33,101 nt of DNA from SAR202 cluster bacterium. Lineage in GTDB: Bacteria; Chloroflexota; Dehalococcoidia; Lucifugimonadales; VXLM01. The position numbers and the translations under genes were made by a program. Below the pieces are notes generated by a model that saw only the letters and a list, made by a program, of their open reading frames with translations, was not told where the DNA came from and did not search any database. The stretch covers positions 1 to 33,101 of the forward strand of contig JAKUTR010000021.1 in the NCBI GenBank assembly GCA_022448725.1, written 5' to 3'. Shown here in pieces: positions 8,833-17,436 of this stretch (position 1 is its first letter; every line of letters begins with the position of its first letter).

Positions 8833-10092
8833 CTATTCTTCGAAGCGACGGAAGATGAGGACAGCGTTCTGTCCGCCGAAACCAAAACTATTGGACATAA
8901 CCGTATCAACTGTTTGCTTGCGGGATTTATTAGGGACGTAGTCTAGGTCGCAGTCAGGGTCAGGGTATTCGTAATTGATAGTTGGATGGATCTCGTTGTT
9001 ATTGATACTTGAAACAGAAGCGATTGCTTCGAGCGCTCCTGCTCCACCTAGTGCATGCCCAATCATTGATTTTGTGGAACTAATTGGGACCTTGTACGCT
9101 GTCTCCCCGAACGCTTTCTTGATCCCTAGGGTTTCGGCAAGATCATTTAGTGGAGTGGAGGTCCCGTGAGCGTTGATGTAATCGATCTCATCTGGGCCGA
9201 TTTCTGCATCCTGGAGTGCCCAACTAATAGCACGAGCTGCGCCTTCGCCATTCTTTTCCGGTTGAACGGTATGGTAAGCGTCGGAGGAAACCCCTTGTCC
9301 GATCACCTCAGCTAAGATGTTGGCGCCACGATCGGTGGCATGCTCAAGACTTTCAAGAATGAGGATGCCAGCTCCCTCAGCAGGGACAAACCCGTCACGT
9401 TTGGCGTCGAAGGGCCGACTTGCTTTGGTTGGGTCTCCTTTCTGCCGTGTGAGTGCATGGATTGTATTGAATCCTCCAAGACCAAGTTCACATATCCCTG
9501 ACTCGCATCCGCCGCCAAGGACGACATCAGCACTGCCGCGTCGGATGATTTCTAAGGCTTCTCCTATTCCCTGAGTCCCCGCAGCGCAGGCAGTGATTAT
9601 AGTGGAGGTGTAGCCCTTAATACGGTAGGTGCGGCTAACGTTTGCTGCTGCCATGTTAGGTAGGATCATCGGAATAAAGAATGGGCTCATCTTCATACCA
9701 CCCTTTGCAATAAGGGTTCGTGCATTTTCTTCAGTGGTAGGGAATCCTCCGTTTCCATTGCCCATGACGATACCTACTCGTTCGGTATCCTCATTGGATA
9801 GATTCAAAGATGCATCCGTTAATGCGAGTCCGGCTGCTGCTACCGCAAGCTGAGAGAAGCGAGCCATGCGGCGGGACTCTTTTTTATCTATATAGTCGCT
9901 GGGGTCAAAATTAGTTACCTCGCCAGCAATTTTACTTGGAAAATCACTGGTGTTTGCTTGGGTAAGTGGGCCGATGCCTGATACTCCGTTGACTAAATTC
10001 CCCCAGTAATCACCAACAGAATTACCTAGAGGACTTACAACCCCCATGCCTGTTACAACAACTCTTGGTCTATTTTGTGTTTCCCTGTTCAT
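8833..10092 (-). CDS. fabF: 3-oxoacyl-[acyl-carrier-protein] synthase II
   Basis: FabF condenses malonyl-ACP with a growing acyl-ACP in type II fatty-acid synthesis. The 419-residue thiolase-fold protein opens with RVVVTGMGVVSPLGNSV. The nucleophile is C169 in TACAAGTQGIGEAL, and the two histidines are H309 (NAHGTSTPLND) and H346 (KSMIGHALGGAGALE) with K341. The C-terminus NSFGFGGQNAVLIFRR is typical. No acpP, fabD or fabG is adjacent, so this copy is separate from a main fab cluster. It starts 11 bp after folC, and the two are surely co-transcribed. Confidence 0.95.
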   Translation of the reverse strand: MNRETQNRPRVVVTGMGVVSPLGNSVGDYWGNLVNGVSGIGPLTQANTSDFPSKIAGEVTNFDPSDYIDKKESRRMARFSQLAVAAAGLALTDASLNLSNEDTERVGIVMGNGNGGFPTTEENARTLIAKGGMKMSPFFIPMILPNMAAANVSRTYRIKGYTSTIITACAAGTQGIGEALEIIRRGSADVVLGGGCESGICELGLGGFNTIHALTRQKGDPTKASRPFDAKRDGFVPAEGAGILILESLEHATDRGANILAEVIGQGVSSDAYHTVQPEKNGEGAARAISWALQDAEIGPDEIDYINAHGTSTPLNDLAETLGIKKAFGETAYKVPISSTKSMIGHALGGAGALEAIASVSSINNNEIHPTINYEYPDPDCDLDYVPNKSRKQTVDTVMSNSFGFGGQNAVLIFRRFEE

Positions 10093-10103
10093 CCCATCAC
10101 CAA

Positions 10104-11495
10104 TTATGCCTTAATAACGCCTCGGAAGGGCGGATACAATTCCGGCTTTCGCTTTTCTATCTCCTCTATTACCTCTGCTACAACTGCGAGCGATCCAGTT
10201 CCAACTATAAGATCATTCTTATGGGCTGTAGATAAAGCTAGGTTCGTTGCTACGCTAACTCCACCACACTGCTCAATATATTCTAGACCCGTGTCCCTGA
10301 TAATGTTAGTGACTTGTTTTACCGCGATGGCTTTAGGGTGTCGCGACTGGGTGGCAATTACAATGGGATTAAGTGCCGCTAATTCAGCGGCCATATCTGC
10401 TGTGTTATGACCCCCTGTAGAACCAAAAATTACAATCACTTGGCTCGCTTCGATAGATTCTTTGATACTCTTCACTAGTAATCGCATGGAATATGGATTG
10501 TGGGCACCATCTACTAGAACAATTGGGCCATCGCGTTTGAGTAGTTGCATACGTCCAGGCCAGCGTACCTGGCTAAGGCCATCCGTGATGTCTTTCGTGG
10601 TAATTCGATACCCATTGGTAGCTAAGATCTCAGCGGTTGCTGCCGCTGTTGCTGCGTTATCCTGCTGGTATCGCCCTAACAAGTTCAGCACTAAATCGTA
10701 ATTATCTAATTTTCCTTGGATTCTGAGATGTTGCCCCTCGAGACTAGCTTGTTCGGCATAGCTGAGAGGGTGATCTATTAGGATCATCGGTGCATTTTTG
10801 TTTGCAGCCGTTTTTTCAAGAACTGGCATGACGTTACTAGTTTGAGGTGCGATCACTACAGGGATGCCTGGTTTGATGATCCCAGCTTTCTCTGAAGCAA
10901 TCTCAGGTAGGGTGTTACCCAGAACGCTAGTATGGTCGAGACTGATGTTCGTTATCACTGAAACCGTTGGGGTTACCACATTGGTTGCATCCAACCTGCC
11001 CCCTAAACCTACCTCTATGACTTGGAAGTCTGCTCGGATATTTTTGAAGTGTGTGAAAGCCATGGCAGTTATTAGTTCGAAGTAGGTGATTTCACCAAAT
11101 CTATGTTGGGTGCCAACCCACTGGACGGCGGGCCACACGTAGTTCACTAGTCCAGCGAATATCTCTTTACCAATTGGATCCAATCCAACTCGGATTCGCT
11201 CAGTTATAGTATGTAACGAGGGGGAAGTGTACAGGCCAGTTTTGTACCCTGCAGTTGTCAGAATAGAGGTTACCATGGCGGAAGTACTCCCCTTACCTTT
11301 CGTCCCGGCAACGTGGATGGTGGGTGTTCCCAAGTGAGGATTTCCGAGCCGATCAAGTAGTAGGCTTATCCGCTCTAGATGAAAACTAGAGTGAGAGGGA
11401 CTGTGAGAACCCCGCTCGAAGTCCGCCAAGCCCATCGCTTTAGCGACGGCGGTTTCGTAGGAGAGTTGAGTTTGGGAACTAACCTCAGTAGTCAC
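10104..11495 (-). CDS. folC: Bifunctional folylpolyglutamate / dihydrofolate synthase
   Basis: FolC adds glutamate to dihydropteroate and to folates, retaining them in the cytoplasm. The 463-residue Mur-ligase-fold protein has the P-loop GTKGKGST (G64-T71), SPSLHTITERIRV, the segment VIEVGLGGRLDATNV, ITNISLDHTSVLG, EKAGIIKPG, and the second domain with RWPGRMQLL and VDGAHNP. Length is slightly long but normal. The GTG start has AGAGG about 5 nt upstream. It sits between the epimerase gene (54 bp gap) and fabF. Confidence 0.95.
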   Translation of the reverse strand: MTTEVSSQTQLSYETAVAKAMGLADFERGSHSPSHSSFHLERISLLLDRLGNPHLGTPTIHVAGTKGKGSTSAMVTSILTTAGYKTGLYTSPSLHTITERIRVGLDPIGKEIFAGLVNYVWPAVQWVGTQHRFGEITYFELITAMAFTHFKNIRADFQVIEVGLGGRLDATNVVTPTVSVITNISLDHTSVLGNTLPEIASEKAGIIKPGIPVVIAPQTSNVMPVLEKTAANKNAPMILIDHPLSYAEQASLEGQHLRIQGKLDNYDLVLNLLGRYQQDNAATAAATAEILATNGYRITTKDITDGLSQVRWPGRMQLLKRDGPIVLVDGAHNPYSMRLLVKSIKESIEASQVIVIFGSTGGHNTADMAAELAALNPIVIATQSRHPKAIAVKQVTNIIRDTGLEYIEQCGGVSVATNLALSTAHKNDLIVGTGSLAVVAEVIEEIEKRKPELYPPFRGVIKA

Positions 11496-11549
11496 GTTTA
11501 CCTCTAATTAGTTGCTCCAATATTAATTAGTACACCAAGGGAGGTTCGG

Positions 11550-12494
11550 TTAATGGTCTCGAATGTGGTTGGGCATGAAGCCAATGTTCATTTTGAGGGC
11601 GTCAACTAGCCCAATTTGCTGGATGTAACCTATGTTGCCTCTCACTGGCCTAGGTTCAAATCCAAAATGACGTACTACAGAATCTAGGTCAGTAATGTTG
11701 TTTAACTTTAGAATTTTCAGTTGTTCTGGAGTGACGGGAGGGCTCGGTACTAGTGTCTCAAGTAGCATGGCTACTGGTGACATGAGTCTTATGGGAGTGT
11801 GCATCTTCAGGGTCTTTGCTCCTAGCGTCTCCGATATAACTTCTACGATCTCATCATACGTATAATGCTCAGGCCCTCCGATATCAACTGTTTGGCTAAT
11901 TTTGTCATCATCTATATACGCCTCAGAAATGCACCGGGCAACATCGTCAACATGGATCGGTTGGAAGAGCGCTTTCCCGTCTCCGACTACTGGAACTATT
12001 GGGAGTAACTTAACCAGCGCAGCTATTTGATTGAAGAACTGGTCTCCCGTCCCAAAACCTACAGAGAATCTCAATATTGTGGAAGGTATGTCACTGCGGA
12101 TTACCTCTTGTTCAGCCATCCATCTTGAGTGGAGGTATGGTATGGAAGGGTTTGAGGTACTGCCGACGGCGCTTGTGTACACTAAGCGTTTGGTACCTGT
12201 TTCCTTAATTGCAGATATCACATTGCGGGTGCCGTGGTAGTTGAGACTTTGAAACGTACAGTCACCAACTTCGCGAATTGTTGAAGCGAGATGGATTACC
12301 CCGTCAACTCCATCACAGGCATTCTTGAGGGATGACAAGTCAAGTATGTCACCCACAACGATTTGAGTACTTTTAGGCAGAATCTCCGAACGAGTCTCTG
12401 AGCGAACCAATGCACGGACTTTTTGTCCGGACTCTAGAAGTTTAGAGACCAGGTATCGGCCGATGAATCCTGTGGCTCCGGTAACGAGAATCAT
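11550..12494 (-). CDS. NAD(P)-dependent epimerase / NDUFA9-like atypical SDR
   Basis: This is a 314-residue extended or atypical short-chain dehydrogenase. The nucleotide-binding loop GATGFIGRYLV is at residues 6-16, and GDILDLSSL, VIHLAS and VYTSAVGS are in the expected places. At the active-site position the sequence is Y120-LHS-R124 (YLHSRWMAE), so the usual YxxxK lysine is replaced by arginine. Such changes are common in the NDUFA9 / NAD(P)-binding-13-like subgroup, whose members act on sugars, quinone-complex assembly or unknown substrates. The ATG is preceded by AGGAGG, which overlaps the GNAT stop codon (4 bp gap). Confidence 0.85.
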   Translation of the reverse strand: MILVTGATGFIGRYLVSKLLESGQKVRALVRSETRSEILPKSTQIVVGDILDLSSLKNACDGVDGVIHLASTIREVGDCTFQSLNYHGTRNVISAIKETGTKRLVYTSAVGSTSNPSIPYLHSRWMAEQEVIRSDIPSTILRFSVGFGTGDQFFNQIAALVKLLPIVPVVGDGKALFQPIHVDDVARCISEAYIDDDKISQTVDIGGPEHYTYDEIVEVISETLGAKTLKMHTPIRLMSPVAMLLETLVPSPPVTPEQLKILKLNNITDLDSVVRHFGFEPRPVRGNIGYIQQIGLVDALKMNIGFMPNHIRDH

Positions 12495-12498
12495 TAAA

Positions 12499-13149
12499 CT
12501 AATCCTCCTGAATGGTATCGGCCGCTAGAGTATGATCTTGTGTTAATGGAGGTGAATTATGATGCTTCCATTGACCTCTGAGTATCTCCATTTGAATGAA
12601 ATTCTGTCCGTTGCGATGAACTTCTCCAATCTCCCGGAAGCCTGATTTTGTAAACGCTTTGCGCGCACGAGCGTTCCACGAGAGAGTATGCAAGTAGATT
12701 CTGTCCAAATCTGTTTCAGTGAAGATGTGTCGTAGTAGGGTAGTTACTGCATCCGTACCATAGCCATTTCCCCAAAAGGCATCGTCGCCGATCATAATGC
12801 CCAACTCAGCCTCACCGCGGCTGCTTGATATGTCGTAGTACATGCAGTTACCAATGTGGTTACCATCCAGCGTGTCGATTGCTAACCTTTTGGTTGTTGG
12901 GCTTGCGTATATCATCTCCTCTTTTGAGTAGCGGTAGAAAGAATCGTATGACATAGTGATTGGACGGGTAGCGTCCAACCTGGCAAGCTGCTCGTCGGTG
13001 CGCCAGCGGTAGTCGTCCTGAGCATCCCGAAGGCTCTTTTCACGCAGGATCACTTTTTTACCCTGGATGATAGTTTTCCCTTCTTGCGTCAGGTCGTCGC
13101 TATATTTGTAAAGCCAGGGAAAGGCCCTTCGAAACAACCTTCGCCTCAT
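12499..13149 (-). CDS. GNAT family N-acetyltransferase (RimJ/RimL-like)
   Basis: This is a 216-residue acetyl-CoA-dependent acetyltransferase of the GNAT_3 (RimJ/RimL/ribosomal-protein) type. The GNAT fold runs from about residue 28 (GKKVILREKSLRDAQDDYRW) to 190. ELGIMIGDDAFWGNGYGTDAV is the acetyl-CoA-binding motif A. YLHTLSWNARARKAFTKSGF is motif B, with the N-A-R-A-x-K-A-F pattern. The first 25 residues are basic and not part of the fold. They overlap the Nudix gene's 3' end by 50 bp, so translation may begin further in, for example at the TTG of residue 5 behind GGCGAAGG. The target is unknown. Confidence 0.85.
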   Translation of the reverse strand: MRRRLFRRAFPWLYKYSDDLTQEGKTIIQGKKVILREKSLRDAQDDYRWRTDEQLARLDATRPITMSYDSFYRYSKEEMIYASPTTKRLAIDTLDGNHIGNCMYYDISSSRGEAELGIMIGDDAFWGNGYGTDAVTTLLRHIFTETDLDRIYLHTLSWNARARKAFTKSGFREIGEVHRNGQNFIQMEILRGQWKHHNSPPLTQDHTLAADTIQED

Positions 13150-13546
13150 TTCCGTATGTCATCAATTTTAGTGCTTCATCCGCAGGGAACCATTTAACAT
13201 CATCGAACTCATTATCGTGCATTGATGTGTCCCCTCCTATAGGCGACATCAGGTAAAAAAGCACTTTCTTGTGAACGGGAGTACCCGTAGAAGGACTCGT
13301 GAACCAGTACTGAACACTGTCGATATAGCACTCAGTTTTTACCTCAAGGCCAGTTTCTTCTAAGACCTCACGGAGCGCAGTTTCCTCACGCGTTTCACCC
13401 ATTTCTGGTGTGCCCTTTGGGAGGGCCCAAACTGGAGGTGAGATACGTCCACACAGGATCACTTGAGGGCCGTTGCTTATATCTTTTATCACCACGCCAC
13501 CAGCGGAAACTAACTGTTCTACTGGTGTCTTGCGTGTAGTATGCAT
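13100..13546 (-). CDS. Nudix hydrolase
   Basis: This small hydrolase cleaves nucleoside diphosphates linked to another group, for instance dinucleoside polyphosphates or oxidised dNTPs. The Nudix box G-x5-E-x7-REVLEETGL is complete in the segment starting PKGTPEMGE, which supplies the metal-binding glutamates. WALPKG just before it is family-typical and is often seen in the Ap4A-hydrolase-like subgroup. The frame reaches a TTG at 13558, but the promoter's likely start point near 13561 leaves no room for a leader there. The ATG at 13546 is therefore preferred (about 148 residues). It appears to head the six-gene minus-strand run down to the deacetylase gene. Confidence 0.88.
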   Translation of the reverse strand: MHTTRKTPVEQLVSAGGVVIKDISNGPQVILCGRISPPVWALPKGTPEMGETREETALREVLEETGLEVKTECYIDSVQYWFTSPSTGTPVHKKVLFYLMSPIGGDTSMHDNEFDDVKWFPADEALKLMTYGNEAKVVSKGLSLALQI

Positions 13547-13567
13547 TGTAGGGCACAATCCATCTCT

Positions 13568-13597
13568 ATTTTAGGGTGAGCTTATTTCGAGGGTCAA
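13568..13597 (-). promoter_or_regulatory. Promoter of the Nudix-GNAT-epimerase-folC-fabF-deacetylase run
   Basis: Read on the minus strand, the -35 box TTGACC (13592-13597) is followed by an 18-bp spacer and the -10 box TAAAAT (13568-13573). The predicted start near 13561 gives a leader of about 15 nt before the Nudix ATG at 13546. All six genes downstream are on the same strand with gaps no larger than 63 bp. Confidence 0.55.
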
Positions 13598-13764
13598 GGT
13601 TGGAATTGGACTACGAATGCTCAAAATACAGACCCAAGGATAGATTACGATGTTCTAGAGACTGGGCAAACGATTGGCAATATGGCTCAGCCACGCTAAG
13701 GTAACACGGTCTTCGGGGCTAGTGTTACTGGTGCCACTAAAATATACGTAATCAGAGATGGTGA

Positions 13765-16700
13765 TTGTTTTCCACTTGGCAATTTGTTAAAAGGCGCCTG
13801 AGCCACGATAAGTGGCTAATTACGAACACCCTGGCTGGTGTTTTAGCTGCTGCTACTTTGGTAGCGACAACTCCGATTTTTCTTCGATCAGTTGACCAAT
13901 TGGGTGTTCGACTTGTAATCGAAGAACTAGGGCATCGTAATACGACCATAACGGCATTTGCTCGCCGAGTATCCCTTGCATCCGGCGAGATAGATGAGGT
14001 TGAGAGAGAACTTGATACATCTATCACTTTGCATCTTGCTGATATATATGGTGGGCGTGAACGGTTTCTGACATCGTACGATCTGGCTGTCGAAATCCCC
14101 GATAAACCAGGGGACATACAAGCCGACGATATTATCGCGAGATTCCGGAACTTGACTAATATAACTCATCACGTGCCGCTGGTAGCTGGAGTAATGAGTC
14201 GGTCAGGCGTAGAAACATCTGAGACTGCGATACAGGTAGAAGCTATCACAAGCGCAACAATCGCAGCTTTTTTTCAGTTTGGGGTTGGAGATACTCTGAT
14301 AGTACGCTCGGGCACCGATGTGATTCAGGCGCACATTACTGGTTTATACGAAGGAAATGCCGGGATCACACCTCTCGTGTCCCTAGCAAATGTATTCCTT
14401 GAGCCGCCACTACCGGCTGTTGATGTTGATCCGAACACTGGTGAACCTGTTTTGGTTGACGAGATCCCTCCGATACCTCTGTTTGTCACTGAGTCCTCAC
14501 TTCTCCAACTAGCTCCTGTTCTAAGATCTGGCGCACTTTTCGATTCAATCTGGTTTATTCAGATCCAGCCTGAGCCACTTAAAAAATGGACTGACGATAA
14601 AGCCGTTCACAGGATTTCAAGTTTTGAATCTGAGTTCCACAAAGCGTTTCCAGGTTCGAGTATCACTTCACCAATAAGGCGGGTGATGCTGACTCTTGAG
14701 CCAAAGGCATTCTTGTCCAAGGTTCCAGTGCTGTTACTCATGGCTGCAATTGTGTCGACTGTGTTGATGTACTTAGCGATGATGATTTCATATTTGACCC
14801 GAGCCCGGACAAAAGAGACAGGTTTGTTACAAGCTCGCGGTATTGATAGTAAGCAGTTGTGGAAGGTTTACGGAACCGAGGCAATTGCCATCGTAGCGTT
14901 GAGTGTGTTTCTGGCCCCGTTTATAGGTTATGGACTCGTTGCACTGGCTGGGTTCCTTCCCGAATTTCAGTCACTGACCAAAGGTGGCCCACTGCCACTA
15001 ATTTGGGAGCCGACTCCTTTTATAACTGCGTTAATATCAGGGATTGCTTGTCTAGCTATCTTGTCAGTTACAGGAGTCCTCCAAGCCCGTAAAGGGCTAT
15101 TGGTTGAACGCCTCAAGTCGGCTAGACCCCCACGGTTGAATGTGTTACATCGCTACAACCTTGATCTATTGCTGTGCGCGATCGGCGGCGTTGTTTTTTG
15201 GGAGTTACAGACACGAGGCCAGTTCGTATCTGGAGGCTTGTTTCAAGACATCCAGATAAATGAACCTCTGTTGCTGGCACCGATTCTACTACTGGTTGTA
15301 GTTGGATTGGCATTTATGCGGGTATTCCCCCTCGCGACCCGGTTCTTGGCGGGAGAATCAAAGGATCTTTTACACCTCTTAGTGGTGCTCACGGTGGGGT
15401 TAGCGGTTGCTGAATTCGTTATCCGTGACATCACTACAAGTGACGTGTTCACTCAAATGAAAGTAGTTTTCATCCTTCTTGGTTTCGTTATTGTCTATTG
15501 GTGGACGAATAGAAGGCGGGTATTTCCCTTAATTGTATTTGGAGTCATTGTTCAAGGTTTACTGATTGGCTGGCTTTTTTCAGCTGAGCAAGTTTACTCC
15601 GGTGAACTATTTAACAGTGCTGTAACTGGGTTCACCATTGTTATCGTTGGACAAGTGATTTTTTTAATCCTCCGGAGATTGGCGAAAAGCATGCCTTTGT
15701 GGATTGGACTGACGATCCAGCGGCTGGCGCGTAGCTCTCAGGATTACACCTGGATCGTCCTTCTGTTTTTACTTGTAACAGGGGTCGGGATATTAGGAAC
15801 TACAGTTGGAGGTACACTGCTCCGCAGTCACGAAGAGAGAGTTTTGTACCAGGTTGCTGCCGATTTACGGTTACATACAGATTTCTATTTCATTAGAGGA
15901 GGGCCAGAAATCGTTAACGAAAGTAAGGCGGTGGCTCTTTCATCACCCGCGCTGCGTACGACAGGAACTCTCCTTTCTCGTAATATCCAGGTCTTAGGCG
16001 TGGAGTCAAAAACTTTCCATGGGATTTCCTGGTACCGCGACGATTTTTCGGAACGTCCTTTGACTAGTTTAATGAGATCTATACGTAAAGGTTCAGCCGT
16101 TGCCAAACTCGAGTTACCAGACGAAACAGAGGAGATTGGCTTGTGGGCTGCTCAGGAAGACAGGTCAGGCAAAATGAGTATAAACATGTTGATCGAAGAC
16201 AGCTTTGGAGAACTCACAACGGTATTCCTTGGTTCAGTGAATCCTGATGGATGGAACAGAATGATTACCCAGATCCCCAGTCGTCTTGATCCTCCACTTT
16301 ATCTGGTTGCAGTGCACGTTGATGAACATGGCAGTACGTCAGGCCGTACTAGCGAAACAGGAACTATTCTGATTGATGATATCTATGTTGTTACAGATAC
16401 TCAGACGAAGGTAATTGACAACTTTGAGAGCCAGATTTTTGGATGGCAGCCGGTCATTACCAACTTAGTAGCTCCGGATAAACTTGAAATTGTTGGCTCC
16501 CCCTTAAATGCCGGCACGAAGGCACTCAGGTTTAGTTTTGGTCAAGCTACGGTCCGCGGGGTACGTGGGTTTTATAGGACGCCTTCGCAGCCCTTGTTAC
16601 CCGTCATTCTTAGTGAAGAGTTACGACAAATGACGGGTCTCAGGTTGGGAGACCCCGTTATTGGGTCTGTTGCCGGGCAGCTTGTGCCGTTTGTAGTTAA

Positions 16701-17382
16701 AGACACCGCTAGTTTCTTCCCCACTTTAGATCCGCACGATGGGCCATTTATTGTTGCCGATCTCGAACAGCTCCTAGGGCACCTCAATGTTCTTGGATCA
16801 GCGTACGATACCCGACCTAACGAAATATTTGTTGCTGGTTTTCCTGGAGAAGGGTTGAGTAAATTAGAGGGTCAGTTAAAGGGGAACGTTCTTAATTCTG
16901 TCGTGTCCCGTGAGGCTCTTCTTAGAGGCATCAATATCTCGCCAGCTGTATCCGCTGGATGGAAGTTCTTATCGGTTCTTTCTGTTGTGGTAGCGATCGT
17001 CGCAACAATAGGAGGTTGCCTCAGCCATCTCCTCCTATCGGCTGAGCGACGTCGTATTGAGGTAGGAATCCTTCAATCAATGGGATTGTCACGTCATCAA
17101 TTGATCAGTTTAATTACCTTTGAACATGTGGTGGTTTATTCACTTGCGGTTAGTTTGGGTACCTGGGCAGGCGTACAAATGAGCCGGCTGATGGTTGCAC
17201 CGTTGGCGGTAACGGAAACCGGCGATCGTCTCGTACCGCCTTTCATTCTAGTAACAGATTGGGCAGTGCTAGGTCCTATGTATGTATGCATCATAGGTAT
17301 TATGTTAGCGATGCTCGTTGTCACAGGTTATATAACTGTGCGTCGAGATCTTGCTACGGCATTGAAACTTGATGAAGGGTAG
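13765..17382 (+). CDS. Large FtsX-like ABC transporter permease
   Basis: This is a 1205-residue integral membrane protein of the MacB/FtsX/LolE permease superfamily. A first membrane helix at about 18-38 leads to an extracytoplasmic region. The first FtsX domain lies at about 320-440 (with TRARTKETGLLQARGID as the cytoplasmic loop). Further helices lie at about 466-686, then a second extracytoplasmic region of some 380 residues. The second FtsX domain is at about 1070-1200 (with AERRRIEVGILQSMGLSRHQL). The paired loops E-x-G-x-L-Q-A/S-x-G are the family's ATPase-coupling sites. No ATPase gene is next to it. The start is uncertain: TTG at 13765 directly follows an in-frame TGA and has only a weak GAGATGG ahead. 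Such proteins move lipoproteins or lipids, or act by mechanotransmission. Confidence 0.88.
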   Translation: MFSTWQFVKRRLSHDKWLITNTLAGVLAAATLVATTPIFLRSVDQLGVRLVIEELGHRNTTITAFARRVSLASGEIDEVERELDTSITLHLADIYGGRERFLTSYDLAVEIPDKPGDIQADDIIARFRNLTNITHHVPLVAGVMSRSGVETSETAIQVEAITSATIAAFFQFGVGDTLIVRSGTDVIQAHITGLYEGNAGITPLVSLANVFLEPPLPAVDVDPNTGEPVLVDEIPPIPLFVTESSLLQLAPVLRSGALFDSIWFIQIQPEPLKKWTDDKAVHRISSFESEFHKAFPGSSITSPIRRVMLTLEPKAFLSKVPVLLLMAAIVSTVLMYLAMMISYLTRARTKETGLLQARGIDSKQLWKVYGTEAIAIVALSVFLAPFIGYGLVALAGFLPEFQSLTKGGPLPLIWEPTPFITALISGIACLAILSVTGVLQARKGLLVERLKSARPPRLNVLHRYNLDLLLCAIGGVVFWELQTRGQFVSGGLFQDIQINEPLLLAPILLLVVVGLAFMRVFPLATRFLAGESKDLLHLLVVLTVGLAVAEFVIRDITTSDVFTQMKVVFILLGFVIVYWWTNRRRVFPLIVFGVIVQGLLIGWLFSAEQVYSGELFNSAVTGFTIVIVGQVIFLILRRLAKSMPLWIGLTIQRLARSSQDYTWIVLLFLLVTGVGILGTTVGGTLLRSHEERVLYQVAADLRLHTDFYFIRGGPEIVNESKAVALSSPALRTTGTLLSRNIQVLGVESKTFHGISWYRDDFSERPLTSLMRSIRKGSAVAKLELPDETEEIGLWAAQEDRSGKMSINMLIEDSFGELTTVFLGSVNPDGWNRMITQIPSRLDPPLYLVAVHVDEHGSTSGRTSETGTILIDDIYVVTDTQTKVIDNFESQIFGWQPVITNLVAPDKLEIVGSPLNAGTKALRFSFGQATVRGVRGFYRTPSQPLLPVILSEELRQMTGLRLGDPVIGSVAGQLVPFVVKDTASFFPTLDPHDGPFIVADLEQLLGHLNVLGSAYDTRPNEIFVAGFPGEGLSKLEGQLKGNVLNSVVSREALLRGINISPAVSAGWKFLSVLSVVVAIVATIGGCLSHLLLSAERRRIEVGILQSMGLSRHQLISLITFEHVVVYSLAVSLGTWAGVQMSRLMVAPLAVTETGDRLVPPFILVTDWAVLGPMYVCIIGIMLAMLVVTGYITVRRDLATALKLDEG

Positions 17383-17436
17383 GCGACTCTCTTTCCTGTG
17401 TGTTTGGTTTTTAACCTGGTCAGTGTTTGGGACCGA

